64,000 bases of DNA from Cephalotus follicularis (taxonomy: Eukaryota > Streptophyta > Magnoliopsida > Oxalidales > Cephalotaceae). The DNA lies in NCBI GenBank assembly GCA_001972305.1, contig BDDD01001768.1:62001-126000 (forward strand). The letters run 5' to 3'. Position 1 is the stretch's first letter. Every line of letters begins with the position of its first letter. The translations under genes were made by a program, and so were the position numbers. Shown here piece by piece: positions 10,635 to 24,900 of this stretch. The notes beneath the pieces are model-generated. The model saw only the letters and a list, made by a program, of their open reading frames with translations. It searched no databases and had not been told where the DNA came from.

Positions 10635-13600
10635 TTGGAGCCAACTTCCCTTTGAGGCAAAAACGGTGTATCCCTTTCGAAGGCGAGATCTTCAAGAAAA
10701 CATGATCCCCCTTCTCGAATTCTAGCTTTCTTCTCTTGCTATCGGCATAACTCTTCTGCCGACTTTGTGCAGCTAGCAGTCTCTTATTGATTATTTGCAC
10801 TTTATCAGTTGCCTCTTATACCAAGTCTGGTCCCAACACTTGTCTCTCACCTACTTCGTCCCAGCAAATAGGTGATCTGCACTTTCTCCCATATAAAGCT
10901 TCATAGGGAGTCATTCCAATGCTGGTGTGAAAACTGTTGTTGTAGGAGAACTCAATCAGTGCCAGATGATCCTCCCAACTCCCAGCAAAATCAATCATGC
11001 AAGCCCGTAACATATCCTCTATAGTCTGAATAGTACGCTCGGACTGCCCGTCAATCTGTGGGTGGAATGCAGTGGTAAAGTTCAAGGTTGTTCCTATCGC
11101 TGTTTGGAACTTCTTCCAGAACCTTGAAGTAAATCTAGCATCTCGGTCACAAACAATACTGACAGGCACCCCATGCAATCTCACTATCTCCCTTGTATAC
11201 AATCGAGCAAGCTTCTCGATGGAATACGTCATCTTCATCGAAAGAAAGTGAGCAGACTTAGTAAGTCTGTCCACTACTACCCACACTGCCTCATGCTGAT
11301 TCCGTGACCTCGGTAATCCTGACACGAAGTCCATGGTCACATGCTCCCATTTCCATTCAACCACTAGTAACGATTGTAGCAGTCCCGCAGGGGTCTGATG
11401 TTCAACCTTCACTCTCTGGAAGGTCAAACATCTTGCTACATATTCAGCAATCTCCCGTTTCATACCACTCCACCAATAGTTCTTTTTCAGGTGGTGCCAC
11501 TTATTGGAACTTCTAGGGTGAACACTGTATTTTGACTTGTGAGCTTGTTGCAATAGCTCATTCTTGATGCTGTCGTCATCTGGAACACATATCCTCCCTC
11601 GGAACCTCAATATGCCATCAGTATGAATGGAGAACTCAGAATCAGTGTCTAGGTTCTCACGAGTACTCCACAACACAGTGTCACTATACTGAGCAGTCAG
11701 AATACGCTCTAGAAGTTCCGGTTGTGCTCTCAGGCTTGCCACAATAACTCCACGGGAAACCATGAACGGATTCCATCTCTACAATTCCTCCAATAGCTTC
11801 CACTGTGAAACCATTACTCCAGCAATCATTGCTTTGCGACTCAGCGCATCTGCCACTACTTTCGCCTTTCCTGGGTGGTATTGAATGTTTCAGTTGTAGT
11901 CAAGAATCATCCCACACAAAACTTGACTTCTTTCGGGTCAACTGTGTCAATGGTGCAGCAAGTTTGGAAAATCCCTTGATGAACCTTCGGTAGTAGCCAG
12001 CCAATCCCAAGAAACTACGAACCTCCGTAACGTTTCTCAGTTGGGGCCAATCAACAATACTCTCTATCTTCGAAGGATCCACAGACAATCCTTCACTTGA
12101 CACTATGTGACCTAGGAAAGTCACATGATCTAGCCAAAATTCGCACTTGCTGAATTTGGCATATAGCTGTTCCTTCCGTACTGTTTGCGATACAATTCTC
12201 AAGTGATGTATGTGTTCCTTAATGCTCTTCGAATAAATCAGGATGTCATATAGTAATATAACTACAAACTGGTCAAGATAAGGTTGGAACACTTTTTTCA
12301 TCAGACACATAAAGGCTGCAGGAGCATTTGTTAAACCAAACGGTAGTATCAGAAATTTGTAATGCCCGTATCTGGTTCGAAATGCGGACTTCTCCACATC
12401 ACCCTCTCTGATCCTCAACTGATGATAGCCTGTTCTTAGGTCAAGTTTGGAGAATATAGTTGAGCCTTGCAATTGGTCGAACAACTCCTCAATATGTGGC
12501 AGAGGATACTTGTTCTTCACCGTTACTTGATTTAGAAGCCTATAGTCAGTGCATAACCGCATCGATCCATCCTTCTTTTTCACAAACAAGACCAGTGCTC
12601 CCCACGGTGATACACTTGGTCTGATAAAGCCCTTATCAAGGTAATCCTGTAATTGAACCTTCAACTCCTTCAGTTCGGCAGGAGCCATTCGGTATGGTGC
12701 TCTCGATTTAGGAGCAGTTCCGGACAACAACTCAATACTGAACTCTACATCCCTCTCCGGTGGCAACGAAGTGAGTTCATCAGGAAATTCACATACAACA
12801 GGCACTTGTTCAATACTGGGCGTACCTTTCATATGATCAATCACATACGCCAAATAGCCTTCGCATCCTTGCTTGAGATACTTCTGTGCTCGAGTATATG
12901 AAATGATTGGAGCAGAAACATTCTTCTCCCCGATAAACTTGCACTCAGTCCCATCTTGAAGGTAAAATGTCATCATCTTGTTGTAGCAATCAACACAAGC
13001 ATGATGAGCATACAGCCAGTCCATCCCCAAGATTACATCAAAATCCCGGATAGGTAACACTATCAAGTCAGCAGATAAATGCATTCCAACTACCATGATC
13101 TCACAATCTTTCATTATGGTGTCAGATAGAAGACAAGTACCCGCATGAGTACTCACCTCCAATACATAAGGTAGTCTAGAAGTAATACCATGCAAATTGC
13201 GAGCAAATTCAGATGCAATGAATGAATGTGTCGCACCAAGGTCAATCAATACATGAGCTAGTATGCCAGATATATAAATAGTACCTCCCACAACAGTAGT
13301 AGATTCTGGCACATCATCTTTAGATAAGGTGTAGACCCTACCTTTCACAATCCCTTTCCCGGTGTCCTTCCATGGTTGAGCAGCCGTTACACTACCACTA
13401 GCACCCACACTTCCCTGTTGGCCACGTGTTTGATCTCTCATCATTGGACAATTATTCAGCATGTGATCTTGTGAACCACACCTCAAGCACTTTCCCATCT
13501 TCTTCCAGCATTCAATCTCATCATGATTCTGACGACCGTAAAAAGCACATCCACCTGTATTCTGTTGACTATTTCGGCTAGGTGTCCTTGATCGTGAGTT

Positions 13601-14500
13601 TCTACGTCGAGAACCTCCTTGACCTCTGTTGTCAGAATTTGTTGACTTAGCGGGATTATTACTTCCTTGTCCCTGTGACTGTGCAACCCTCGGTTGATTA
13701 GTACGAGACCACTCTGCTCTCCTTTCATTCGAATCTGCCTCCAGGATCATCGCCCTCTCAGCAACATATACAAAAGAGGTCAGCTGCAACATCAACAGTT
13801 TAGATCTGATGTCCGGTCGAAGGCCTTTTAGAAACCTTCGGATCATCCGTGATTCACCCCCCACAAGATAAGGTGTATGTCTTGCTAGCTCCACAAATCT
13901 GGTATGGTACTGAGCTACCGTCATGTCTACTTGATGTAACTCCATCAGTTCTGTCTCCCACCGGTCACGCTCTATCTGTGGCACATAAGCCTCCAGAAAC
14001 TAAGACTGAAATTTGTCCCAAGTCCTGTCAAGTCCACGAGATTCCCATTTTTCTTCAGTTCTTTCCCACCAGTAAGTAGCCTCGCCCCATAAGCGATATA
14101 CAGCAAAGTTGAGTTTATGCTCATCGGCACATTCCAGGGCAGCAAATATTTTCTCCAAATCTCTAATCCATTGCTCAGCCACAGTAGCATTCAGCTCACC
14201 ATTGAATGTCGGAGGATTCTGTCTCATGAACCCCTCCATATCTCGGCCAAAACCACCAGTATGAAAAGCTTCAGGAGCCTGATGATAGGCCCGGTTAGCC
14301 TCGTACATTTGCCGAATCTGTTCCATGTTCGCCGCATTAGCTTGCATCTGTTGTTGAAAGAGGTCAGCCATGCGGTCAAAGTTACTACTCTCGCCTTGCA
14401 CTGGGGGAACATTCACTGTCGGGTCATTTCCATGTACTGGCGGAGAATTGACTCCTTCGTCGGCCCTACGCCTTCCTCTTCTTCCTCTTCGTAGGTCCAT
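10635..14500 (-). pseudogene. A: gag-pol of host chromovirus, decayed, RNase H deleted
   Basis: Minus strand; gag starts at 14500 (MDLRRGRRGR). A TAG at 14000-14002 replaces Glu in FQSEFLEA; a long frame (13984-11900) then covers gag, two zinc knuckles (first [14 protein letters not shown] lacks a Cys, second [14 protein letters not shown] complete), protease (DLGATHSF, Pro to Leu) and RT. The RT catalytic pair has become YD (LLYDIL), so polymerase activity is lost. About 0.37 kb encoding nearly all of RNase H is deleted near 11905. Integrase (11763-10816) retains TMDF, CDRDARF and SERTIQTIED, but its zinc motif ends CLTF; TAG codons interrupt before and after it. The C-terminus continues across D at 710-666. 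Confidence 0.9.
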
Positions 14501-14588
14501 TTGGTTTCCTATATGGAATCACATACTCATTAGAAAATAATTCACTCAATTTCTGAGAAACTTATCCCAGCTATCATATATGGAATTC

Positions 14589-14600
14589 GCTCTGATACCA
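14589..14600 (-). other. A: primer-binding site (initiator tRNA-Met)
   Basis: The plus strand reads GCTCTGATACCA; the minus strand reads TGGTATCAGAGC. It lies four bases from the LTR end at 14605, which fixes A as a minus-strand element whose 5' LTR is to the right. Confidence 0.92.
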
Positions 14601-15984
14601 TGCTTGTCACACCCCATTGTTCCAATTCCATTAAGACAAGCATATGTGGTGATATCAGAAATAAATATAATCCAGCATTCACATTCAACAATTCATATAT
14701 ATGCGGAAGCATTCATATCTAGATTATAAAACATAAGTCATCCGCACGGAGCCCATACTACGTGCGTATAAAATCCATCAAATTATCATTTTACATAAGT
14801 ACAACAACATCACGGGGTATGAACCATTCATTACAATACAGTACACCATAAAAATAACAACCTTAAGATAGAAAGAAGCTCTCCAAAAGTTTTAGCAGCA
14901 CCTTCCAACGTATTCGCTTAATCTGAAATTGTAGGGGGTTAACCGTTGTCCTCACTTGGCTAAGTGGGAAGATAATGCATGTTAAGGAATATATAAATGC
15001 AACATGTACGACATTTTATACTAAAATAACATTTAAGTATTCCAATATATAAGCAACCATTCCAAGTGGCCATAGACAATACAATGCAAGAATACTGCAC
15101 AAGGGTACAATCAATTCATACTATGGTTTGGGTGTCACATGTCGCTAACTCCTAGCACAAACTGTGCACCACCTAACTATGACCCTACACTCCGAAGATG
15201 ATAGATAAGGTAACATTTACTACCGGCATTAGCAGGCAGTTTAACAATAAGATCTGCATTGCAGACAGTTTGGGTGTGTACTCTAGCCAACTCCTGGCAC
15301 ATAGGACCACCTCCGTTAGCCAATGACATCTGCCATCACTCGACTAATCGACATTAACATAGATAATCAATCCAGTAGTAATATTACATATATCAATGGT
15401 ATGCAATATAAAAGTTGTTTTCCTTAGAAACATTTAACAATTCATTGATCGTACATCTCATAGGAGGAAGATGATATCAATACAATAGTGGTTCCCAGAT
15501 GGAGAACAAAACTGTAGGTACCTCTTATAGGAGGAGTAGCAAATCATTGGCAATAAATTTTCATTTTGAAACCATTAGTAAAAATCCATATCCGTGCTTA
15601 TAGCACTTAGTTGGTTTAGTCCTTGAAATATGGAAACAATAGTGTTTATGAACACTCACTAGTATATACTAATTATAACAGTAGCATATACAGCACAATA
15701 GTAAAAGACAGTAGCCATCCAAGGATTCAACAAGGTAATTAGCATACCATAGTCATTCATGTGCAACTCACACAAGGAGTGCATACTTGTTTAGTTTCTG
15801 AAATGTACTTGTATATAAGGCCAGGATTGATTGTTCTTGTAATAACCGTAATTTTGGGTCATGTATTGTAATCATCGATGAATAAAATATACTTTTGAAG
15901 TGTTATGTTGTTACCTTTTTAAATGAATGAAGTTGGGATACAATTCTAAATTGGAAAACTAAAGAAATGATTTCTGGTACTAAA

Positions 15985-16130
15985 CCGCCGACGCCTACGG
16001 TCACACCGTCGACGCTTTAAGCCCTGACACGTGCACAATACGAAGGCGCCAACCGTCGACCTTTAAACGCCCAACATCGACACTTAAAGGCGTTAAGCAT
16101 CGACGCCTAAGGTTAAACCGGCGACGCTTT
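15985..16130 (+). promoter_or_regulatory. B: TCGA array 1, GCGTCGACGC type
   Basis: NTCGAC-like cores at 15987, 16008, 16055, 16076, 16099 and 16120: spacing 21, 47, 21, 23, 21. The flank is ...CGACGCYT rather than CAG...CTG, while the LTR position (148-293 nt) is the same as in D. Confidence 0.6.
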
Positions 16131-17055
16131 AGACTTGTTCTAGCGTAGAACACTTGTCAATTGGCATGGAAATTGCAGTGTTAAAATGGTGGGCTAAGGA
16201 CAAGTGTCCTATAAACGTGTCAATGCTTAACAGAAGCCTTCACCAGATGGGTAACATGCAAGGATGGAGCCTTGCATGTGATCTGAACCTGCAACCTGCA
16301 AAACACAACAGAAAAGTGAGAGAAAAACAGGGCATGAGTGCATGCATGAAGGAGAGAGAAATGCACAATGGAAGTTAAACTAGCTGAGGAAATTAAAGGC
16401 ACGAAATTGAGCCTTTATATCAGCTGATCCTTGAACTAGCCGAGTGTTAGAAACATTGAGAATTAGGGAGACAATCTGGACAATTGCTAGAGGTTGAAGG
16501 AGCTTGAAGTTCAAAGGGGAAAGACTTGGAGCACCACCTGGATTTGGTAAGTAATCCGAAATTCCTTGATATAGTTAAGGTTGTTAGTGATGTAGCATAC
16601 TGGTGTTAGCTATACATATCCATTGCTAACAAACAATTATGGAGTAAACCTATAATTAGAGATTGCAGGGGTATAATTGCAAAAGGGCATTTTCAAGCTT
16701 AGAAGCTAATGATAAGCTATGGTTTAAATTATACTTGTTACCATGATTCGGTGACAAGTTTAACTCGCTAGTATTAATGTATAAACCTTAAACATGCAAT
16801 TGTTTAGGCTAAATTCTGCAATTTTGGGAGATTGAAAGGAGGGTGAAGAACTTGGACATAAAGTGAGAGGTCAATCCAATTTGGCATTGGGATAGCAATT
16901 GAGGAAGGGGATTTTGACATGTTTTTGAACATATAACATGTATAATATGTTATGATGGTTGATACTTGATTGCATGTTGAATTGGATTGAGTTTGGGTCG
17001 AATTTGTGCATCCCCTATTTTGAAACTGCTCCTGGAATTCGTATGAATGCCAGAA

Positions 17056-17193
17056 GCGTCGACGCTTACACATAACTGTCTACGCTTTGATACGAAAATG
17101 GCATAATAAGTCTTAGAATGCCGACGCTTAAGCTGTGTAATGTCGACGCCTAGTCATTAACCGTCGACGCTTATATAGTGACAGTCGCCGCTT
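17056..17193 (+). promoter_or_regulatory. B: TCGA array 2, GCGTCGACGC type
   Basis: About six GTCGACGCTT-like sites, some decayed (GTCTACGC, GTCGCCGC), at 1.2-1.36 kb into the LTR. This is the same relative place as array 2 in D and C. Confidence 0.55.
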
Positions 17194-18476
17194 TAGAACA
17201 GTAGGTGTAGGAATTTGTAAATTGATCGATTGAATTGATTGTGGTTGCAATTACTCTTGATTTGATATAATGTAACTATTATTATTGTTATTGGATGAAA
17301 TCTCTCCTGTTATGATTACATATTCGAGGATTTCACCAACCTAATGTTTAAACATAAACAATGATTTTCTAACAGCTTTCTAATGGAAATCTTATTGTCA
17401 TACAACTACTGTTATTTTCCTCTTGATAGAGGCACTGCTACTGTTTTGTTCTCCAATTGAGAACCACTATTGTATTGATATCGTTTTCCTCTTATGAGAT
17501 GTACGATCACTGAATTTTTAATGTTTCTAAAGAAAACAACCTTTTATATTGCATATTATATATATGTGTAATATGACTATTGAATTGAATTGATTACATT
17601 GATTGTCTATGTTATTGCCGATTAGTAGAGTGATGGCGGATGTCACTGGCTAACGGAGGTGGTCCTATATGCCATGAGTTGGCTAGAGTACACACCAAAA
17701 CTACCTGCAATGCAGAGCTTGATTGTTAAACTGCCTGCTAAACGCCAGTAGTAAATGTTACCTTTTCTATCATCTACGGAGTGTAGGGTGATAGTTAGGT
17801 GGTGCACAGTTGGTGCTAGGAGTTAGCGACATGTGACACCCAAACCACTGTACTGATTGATTGTACCCTTATGCGGTATTCTTGCATTTGTACTATCTAT
17901 GGCCACTTGGCATGGTTGCGTATATATTGGAATAATCTATATGTATATAAATGTATATCATTTCATTTTAACTGTCATGCATATTTACATTTATAGATTC
18001 AATTACATGCTTATCTTCCTACTTAGCCAAGTGAGGACAACGGCTAACCCCTACAATTTCAGATTAAGCGAAGACTTTGGAGATTGCTGCAGAAGCTTGG
18101 AGAGCTTCTACTTTCTATCTTAAGGTTTTTATTTTGTTATGATGTACTGTAATTTGTAACGAATGGTTCATACCTCGTGTTAATGATGTATTTCCCTTAT
18201 GTATAAGGATAACTTGTTCGATTATGCCTGCGCGTAGTATGGGATGCGTGGGGATGACTTATGTTTATAATCCAAAGAAACTGCTTCCGCATATGTATTT
18301 GATTTGTTATGAGAATACTGGATTATTATGCTTATTCCTGATATCTCCATATATGCTTGTCTCTTAATGTAACCGAAAGGCGGGGTGTGACAGTTCTAAT
18401 CATCCATATGGAGGCCAAGTTGATTATATTTAAATTGAGGCCCAAACAGGACCTATATCAGAATTTTAACCCAGGA

Positions 18477-18589
18477 CAGTCGACTGTTCCCAAGAACAGT
18501 AGGCTGTTTTGATTGAGTAGTCGATTGTTTCCTCTTAACAGTCGACTGGATAGATTGAGTAGTCGACTGCCATGAAGAACAGTCGACTG
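18477..18589 (-). promoter_or_regulatory. A LTR: TCGA array 2
   Basis: Six sites based on CAGTCGACTG, two with mutated cores (GTAGGC, GTCGAT). Spacing is 20, 21, 21, 21 and 20 bp. It matches the C array at 20777-20890 in order and spacer lengths. Confidence 0.7.
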
Positions 18590-19484
18590 CTTTGCCCAGA
18601 AAATGTAGGCAGTAGCAGGTTGTATATTTCAATGCCTAATACAAAACCAAACAGTGCATGCAATCAAGCAGAAAATAACCATACATGATATGCATACTCA
18701 TATCTTCCAAAATATGTCATGACCCCTACCTTAAATGCTATCCCGAGATCAATTGGGATTGATCTCTCTCTTTGAGTTTCCAAGGCCTTTTCACCAACCA
18801 ATCTTCCAATTTGCAATAATTAGCCTACACAATTGCATGTTTACAGGTCTATAAATCAATACCAGAAGTTTATTCAGTTATCTATTCATGATAACATCAA
18901 GGAATCGAATCAGAGGCTATAATCAAATTCCTAAGTTTCCTTTCTCTTGAACAACATAACAATTCTTGACTTTACTTTCACATTTAACCCCTTTCGTTGC
19001 CATTTCTAAGTTTAACATCATGGACAGTAGGCATGCAAGCGGTATGTACTCCTGTTAGCCTACAATTTCGACCATAATCTAAGATTTAGAAGCTTTCCAG
19101 AAAAAGATCAAAGCTTCCAAGTCTCTTGAACTCTCCAATCCTCAAATGCAAGCTTTCACAATTCTCTAGCAATTCTCCTCTTCTCTCAGTGTTTTCTAAC
19201 ACTCACACTCTAATCTAACAGCTTATATAAAGGATTATGAGCCTTAGAATTCGACAGATTCCCCTTAACTCAGCCTTCTCTTTTCTCTCTCTCACATGTA
19301 CACTCCTCTCTCATTCTTTCTATCTTTTTCTCACTACTCTGCTGTGATTGCAGGTCTGCAGAGTACATGCGAGGCACTTCTTTTGCATGCGATGGCAGCT
19401 GCAGGCTTCGCATAACACCTGTCCATCATGCCTTGCCTCTGCCCTGTCTCATATGCATGCACAGACACCTGTTCTGTACCATTC

Positions 19485-19563
19485 TAGTCGACTGTCTTTA
19501 ACAGGCAGTCGACTGTCACATGACGTATCAGCCAGTCGACTGTTCCCCTGTGGCAGCCGGCTG
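19485..19563 (-). promoter_or_regulatory. A LTR: TCGA array 1
   Basis: Cores at 19487, 19508, 19535 and 19556 (the last GCCGGC), spacing 21, 27, 21 bp: the same spacing pattern as array 1 of D. Confidence 0.68.
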
Positions 19564-20776
19564 TCGATGGCTGCTTTTGGTTATTTTATGTCACACCCCA
19601 TATTTCCAATTACATTTTACGTTGGACAAGCATATGTAGTGATATCAGTATTAACATAATATTCCAGCATTCACTTAAGAAATCATAAAATAATATGCGG
19701 AAGCAGTTAATAAGCCAGAATATAATAAAAGTCGTCCGCACGCATCCCTTACTACGTGCGGGAACAAGTCAAAATCAATATCCTTACATAAGGAAAATAC
19801 AACATAACGAGGTATGAACCGTTCAATTACAAATTTCAGCACAACATCATAAATAACAACCTTAAAACGAAAGTATAAGATTTCCAAGCTTCAGCAGTAG
19901 TCTTCCCAAGTCTTCGCTTAATCTGAAATTGTAGGGGTTAGTCGTTGTCTTCACTTGGCTAAGTAGGAAGATAATGCATGCTAAGGAATATATGAATGCA
20001 ACATGTATGACAGTTTATATTTAAAATAACATTTCAGTGTGCCAATATATAAGCAAACATGCCAAGTGGCCATAGACAATCCATATGCAAAGATACCGCA
20101 CAAGGGTACAATCAATCAGTCCAGTGGTTTGTCCGAAGACCAGTATTGGGCTCAAGACGTCGCTAACCCCTAGCCTACGTCGAGCTACCTAGCTATCACC
20201 CCAACTCCGCTGATGATAGGAGGTAAACAGTGCTGCCGCCATTTAGCGGGCAGATAACAGTGTACGGTCTGCGATGAAGATTAGTATGGTGAATAAGTAC
20301 TAGCCAACTCCTAGCACGTAGGCTCACCGCCGTAATCAGTGATATCTTCCCATCACTCGACCATGGTATGCATAGACAATCAATCAGTCAATTCAGTTCA
20401 ATAATATTACATATATATATGATATGCAATATAAAATGTTTTCTTTAGAAACATATAACATTTCAGTGATCGTACATCTCATATGAGGAAACGATATCAG
20501 TACAGTAGTGGTTTCCAATTCGGAAAGGAAACAGTAGGTGATAAAACAGTAGTTGATAAATCAGTAGTTTCTTGTAAATAATAGTTTTCATTTGAAAATG
20601 ATGGTTAAACCATGAATTGCGCTTGTAGCACATAGTTCGTTCGATCGTTGTAATATAAGTAGTAGCGATGTTAAATAACATCAAAATAGTATATACTATA
20701 TAATGGTAGCATATACAAATCAATAACAGTATCAAACAGTAGTAATTCAATCAATATTATGCAATTTTGCCCAGGA

Positions 20777-20890
20777 CAGTCGACTGCTCCCAAGAATAGT
20801 CGACTGCTTTGGTTGAGTAGTCGACTGCTTTGCCTTGGCAGTCGACTAGATAGGGTTGAGTAGTCGACTGCCATGAAGAACAGTCGACTG
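20777..20890 (-). promoter_or_regulatory. C 3' LTR: TCGA array 2 (six sites)
   Basis: Six GTCGAC cores at 20779, 20799, 20820, 20841, 20863 and 20883. Spacing is 20, 21, 21, 22, 20 bp, mean about 20.8. The flanks are CAG/TAG and CTG/CTA. The sister array is 27680-27793. Confidence 0.75.
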
Positions 20891-21655
20891 CTCCTGCCCA
20901 GAAATGTAGGCAGTAGCAGTTTGTATGCAATTCATTGTCAAATTTCACACATGCAATCATACAGAAAATAACATGCATGATATGCATAAAATATCTTCCA
21001 TAACATATCACTACCCCTACCTTAAAAAGCTATCCCGAAATCAATGGAAACTTGATTTCTCTCTTTGAGTTCCAAGCCTTCTTTACCAACAATCTTTCCA
21101 TCCAGCAGAATATAATCTAAACATGCATGTTTATGGACACATGCATTAGTACCAGTAGGTTTCAGTGGCACTTATAACAATTACAATTCCAACAGTAGCT
21201 TAATCACTAGCTCATTGAGTCTTAAACATCACTCTTACCATTCTACCACTTTCTCTTTGAACCCGATGTCAAATATCATTAAATTTCAGGTTCATTGATC
21301 TTAACTTGTTTTGACAGAAGGTATATATATATATATATATATATATACAGTGTTTCTAACACTCTCTCTCAGCTCATGCACAGCTGATATAGGGCATTGA
21401 ATTCGCCAGAGTCTTTAACTCCCCTTCTCTCATCACATGCATTTCTTTTCTCTCCTCTCTTCCATCTCTTTCTCACCTTTCTCTCTTTTGATTCTTGCAG
21501 GTTGCAGGTCTGAAATTGCAGGGGGAATAGAGGGCATGCAAGCATGCCTTTTTGCATGCTCTGGAAGCTCCTGTCTCGTGTGACACCTGCCCACCATGCA
21601 ATCTCCTCTTTGTTCAGTATAACAGGCATGCACAGACACCTGCTCTGTACTGATC

Positions 21656-21761
21656 CAGTCGACTGTCCACAACACGCATCAGGCGGTCGACTGCTCTCCT
21701 GTGACAGTCGGCTACCCCTTCACAAACCAGGAAGTTGACTGCCCCCTGTGGCAGTCGGCTG
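21656..21761 (-). promoter_or_regulatory. C 3' LTR: TCGA array 1 (five sites)
   Basis: Cores GTCGAC, GTCGAC, GTCGGC, GTTGAC, GTCGGC, spaced 28, 21, 27, 20 bp. The sister array at 28839-28965 has one extra 21-bp unit. Confidence 0.7.
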
Positions 21762-21931
21762 TCAAAGGCTATTTTAGGGTTTCTTAGCTTGTTACTTCAC
21801 CAATTTTACATCCATTCATCCCAAGCAATTACCAAACACAATTTAATAATAATTGGACATTAAATTCAAATGAGTGCACATTTTATTAATCAATATTACA
21901 ATGTACACGAATTGAATTTGCGGTTATTACA

Positions 21932-21942
21932 TTTCCCCCTCC
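21932..21942 (-). other. C: polypurine tract
   Basis: The minus strand reads GGAGGGGGAAA directly before the 3' LTR start TGTAATAACC. It is the plus-strand priming site. Just upstream is the common AATTCGAGGACGAATTTTC motif found after chromovirus pol genes. Confidence 0.88.
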
Positions 21943-21977
21943 TTAAAGAAAATTCGTCCTCGAATTTAGCCCTTACA

Positions 21978-24900
21978 TTACATTCCGAATAGGTGGGGAA
22001 ATGTCTCCCTCATTTCTTCCTCACGCTCCCACGTAGCTTCCTCCGCTCCGTGAAAACGCCACAGTACTTTGACCATAGGGATGGTCTTGTTCCTTAAAAC
22101 CTTTTCCATTCGATCCACAATCCTCGTCGGCCTTTCTTAATAAGTCAATCTCGGGCTAATGATACTAGGGTCGTAGCTCAAAATGTGAGATGGGTCGGGT
22201 ACGTATTTTCGTAACATGGAAACATGAAATACATTATGTACGTCCGACAAGCTAGGCGGTAGTGCAATCTGGTATGCTACCTCCCCCACTCTCTCCAGTA
22301 TCTCGTAAGGTCCAATATACCTTGGAGCTAACTTCCCTTTTAGGCCAAAACGGTATATCCCTTTTGAAGGCGAGATCTTCAATAAAACATGATCTCCCTT
22401 CTCGAACTCTAGCTTCCATCTCTTGATATCGGCGTAACTCTTCTGCCAACTCTGTGCAGGTACCAGTCTCTTCTTGATCATCTCCACTTTATCAGTGGTA
22501 TCTTGTACCAAGTCTGGTCCAAGCACTTGTCTTTCACCTACCTCATCCCAGCAAATAGGTGATCTGCATTTTCTCCAGTACAAATCTTCATAGGGAGCCA
22601 TTCCAATGCTGGTGTGAAAACTGTTGTTGTAGGAGAACTCAATCAATGCCAGATGATCCTCCCAACTCCAAGCAAAATCAATCATGCAAGCCCGTAGTAT
22701 ATCCTCCAGAGTCTGAATCGTACGCTTGGACTGTCCGTCAGTCTGTGGGTGAAATGCAGTGTTGAAGTTCAAGGTTGTTCCCATAGCTGCTTGGAACTTC
22801 TTCCAGAACCTTGAAGTGAATCTAGCATCACGGTCGCAGACAATTCTGATCGGCACCCCATGCAATCTCACTATCTCCCGAATATACAATCGAGCAAGCT
22901 TCACGATAGAATATGTCATGTTCATCGGAAGAAAGTGAGCAGACTTGGTGAGTCTGTCTACTACTACCCACACTGCCTCATGCTGATTCTGTGACCTCGG
23001 TAATCCTGACACGAAGTCCATGGTCACGTGCTCCCATTTCTATTCAACCACTGGTAGCGATTGTAGCAGTCCCGCAGGTTTCTGATGTTCAGCCTTCACT
23101 CTCTGACAGGTCAAACATCTTGCTACATATTCAGCAATCTCCCGTTTCATACCGCTCCACCAGTAGTTCTTTTTCAGGTCGTGCCACATCTTGGAACTTC
23201 CTGGGTGAACACTGTATCTCAATTTGTGAGCTTGTTGCAGTAGCTCATTCTTGATGCTCTCATCATTCGGAACACATGTCCTTCCCCGGAACCTCAATAT
23301 GCCATCAGTATGAATGGAGAACTCAGAATCAGTGTCTAGGTTCTCACGAATACTCCACAATTCAGCATCACTATACTGAGCAGTCAAAATACGCTTGAGA
23401 AGTTTCGGTTGTGCTCTCATACTTCCCACAATCACTCCTCGGGAAACCATGAACGGATTCCATCTCTGAAACTCCTCCAATAGGTTCCACTGTGACACCA
23501 TTGCTCCAGCAATCATTGCCTTGCGACTCAGCGCATCAGCCACTACATTCACCTTTCCCGGGTGGTATTGAATATTGCAGTTATNTTCTCCTCGTACGGC
23601 TTCAACTTCCTTGATGCGTATGCAATCACCCTACCATGTTGCATCAGAACGCATCCCAAACCTTTCCCAGAAGCATCTGTGTAGACAGTAAATCCCTCAT
23701 TACCCTCCGGTAATGCCAACACTGGAGTCGAAATCAACCGACTCTTCAATTCCTGGAAACTTGCCTCACAAGAATCATCCCACACAAAACTAGACTTCTT
23801 CTGAGTCAACTGTGTCAGTGGTATAGCAAGCTTCGAAAATCCCTCAATGAATCTCCGGTAATAGCCAGCCAATCCCAAGAAACTACGAACCTCCGTAACG
23901 TTCCTCGGTTGGGTCTAATCAATAATACTTTCAATCTTCGAAGGATCCACTGATAATCCTTCACTCGACACAATGTGACCTAGGAACGTCACATGATCCA
24001 GCCAAAACTCGTACTTGCTGAATTTGGCGTACAACTGTTCCTTCTATAGTGTCTACAGTACAATTCTCAAATGCTGCATGTGTTCCTCAATGCTCTTCGA
24101 ATAGATAAGGATGTCGTCTAGAAATATAACGACAAACTGGTCATGATACGGTTAGAACACTCTGTTCATCAGACACATAAAGGCTGCAGGAGCATTTGTC
24201 AAACCAAACGGCAGTATCAGGAACTCGTAGTGCCCATATCTGGTTAGAAATGCAATCTTCTCCATATCACCCTCTCTAATCCTCAATTGATGATAGCCGG
24301 TTCCCAGGTCAAGCTTGGAGAATACAGTTGAGCCTTGCAGTTGGTCGAACAATTCCTCAATATGTGGCAGAGGATACTTGTTCTTCACCGTCACCTGATT
24401 CAGCAGCCTGTAATCAATGCATAGCCGCATCAATCCATCCTTCTTTTTCACAAACAGAACCGGTGCTCCCCACGGTGACACACTCGGTCTGATAAAACCC
24501 TTGTCAAAATAATCCTACAGTTGAACTTTCAACTCCTTCAGTTCGGCAGGAGCCATTCGGTATGGTGCTCTGGATATCGGAGAAGTTCCAGGCAATAACT
24601 CAATGCTGAACTCTACATCCCTCTCCGGTGGCAACGAAGTGAGTTCATCTGGAAACACATCAGAAAATTCACATACAACAGGCACTTGTTCAATACTGAG
24701 CGTACCTTTCGTATGATCGATCACATACGCCAAATAGCCTGCGCATCCCTGATTGAGATACTTCTGTGCTCGAGTATATGAAATAATCAGAGCAGTAACA
24801 TTCTTCTCCCCGATAAACTTGCACTCACTCCCATCTTGCAGATAAAATGTCATCATCTTGTTGTAGTAGTCAACACAAGCATGATGAGCATACAGCCAGT

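Larger units (their letters stand above)
15838..18392 (+). mobile_element. B: solo LTR (2555 bp) nested in the A LTR
   Basis: TGTAATAACCG ... GGGGTGTGACA flanked by GTTCT at 15833-15837 and 18393-18397. No internal sequence remains, so it is a product of LTR-LTR recombination. Its backbone matches D and A (TTTCAG block at about 18021-18062, degenerate stem-loop near 18230), but its TCGA arrays use a different flank, GCGTCGACGC. Confidence 0.93.
19589..21931 (-). repeat. C: 3' LTR (2343 bp)
   Basis: Ends TGTCACACCCC and GCGGTTATTACA. Relative to the 5' LTR it lacks about 300 bp at a (TA)n tract near 21321-21349. Stem-loop at 19738-19759; array 2 at 20777-20890; array 1 at 21656-21761. Confidence 0.92.
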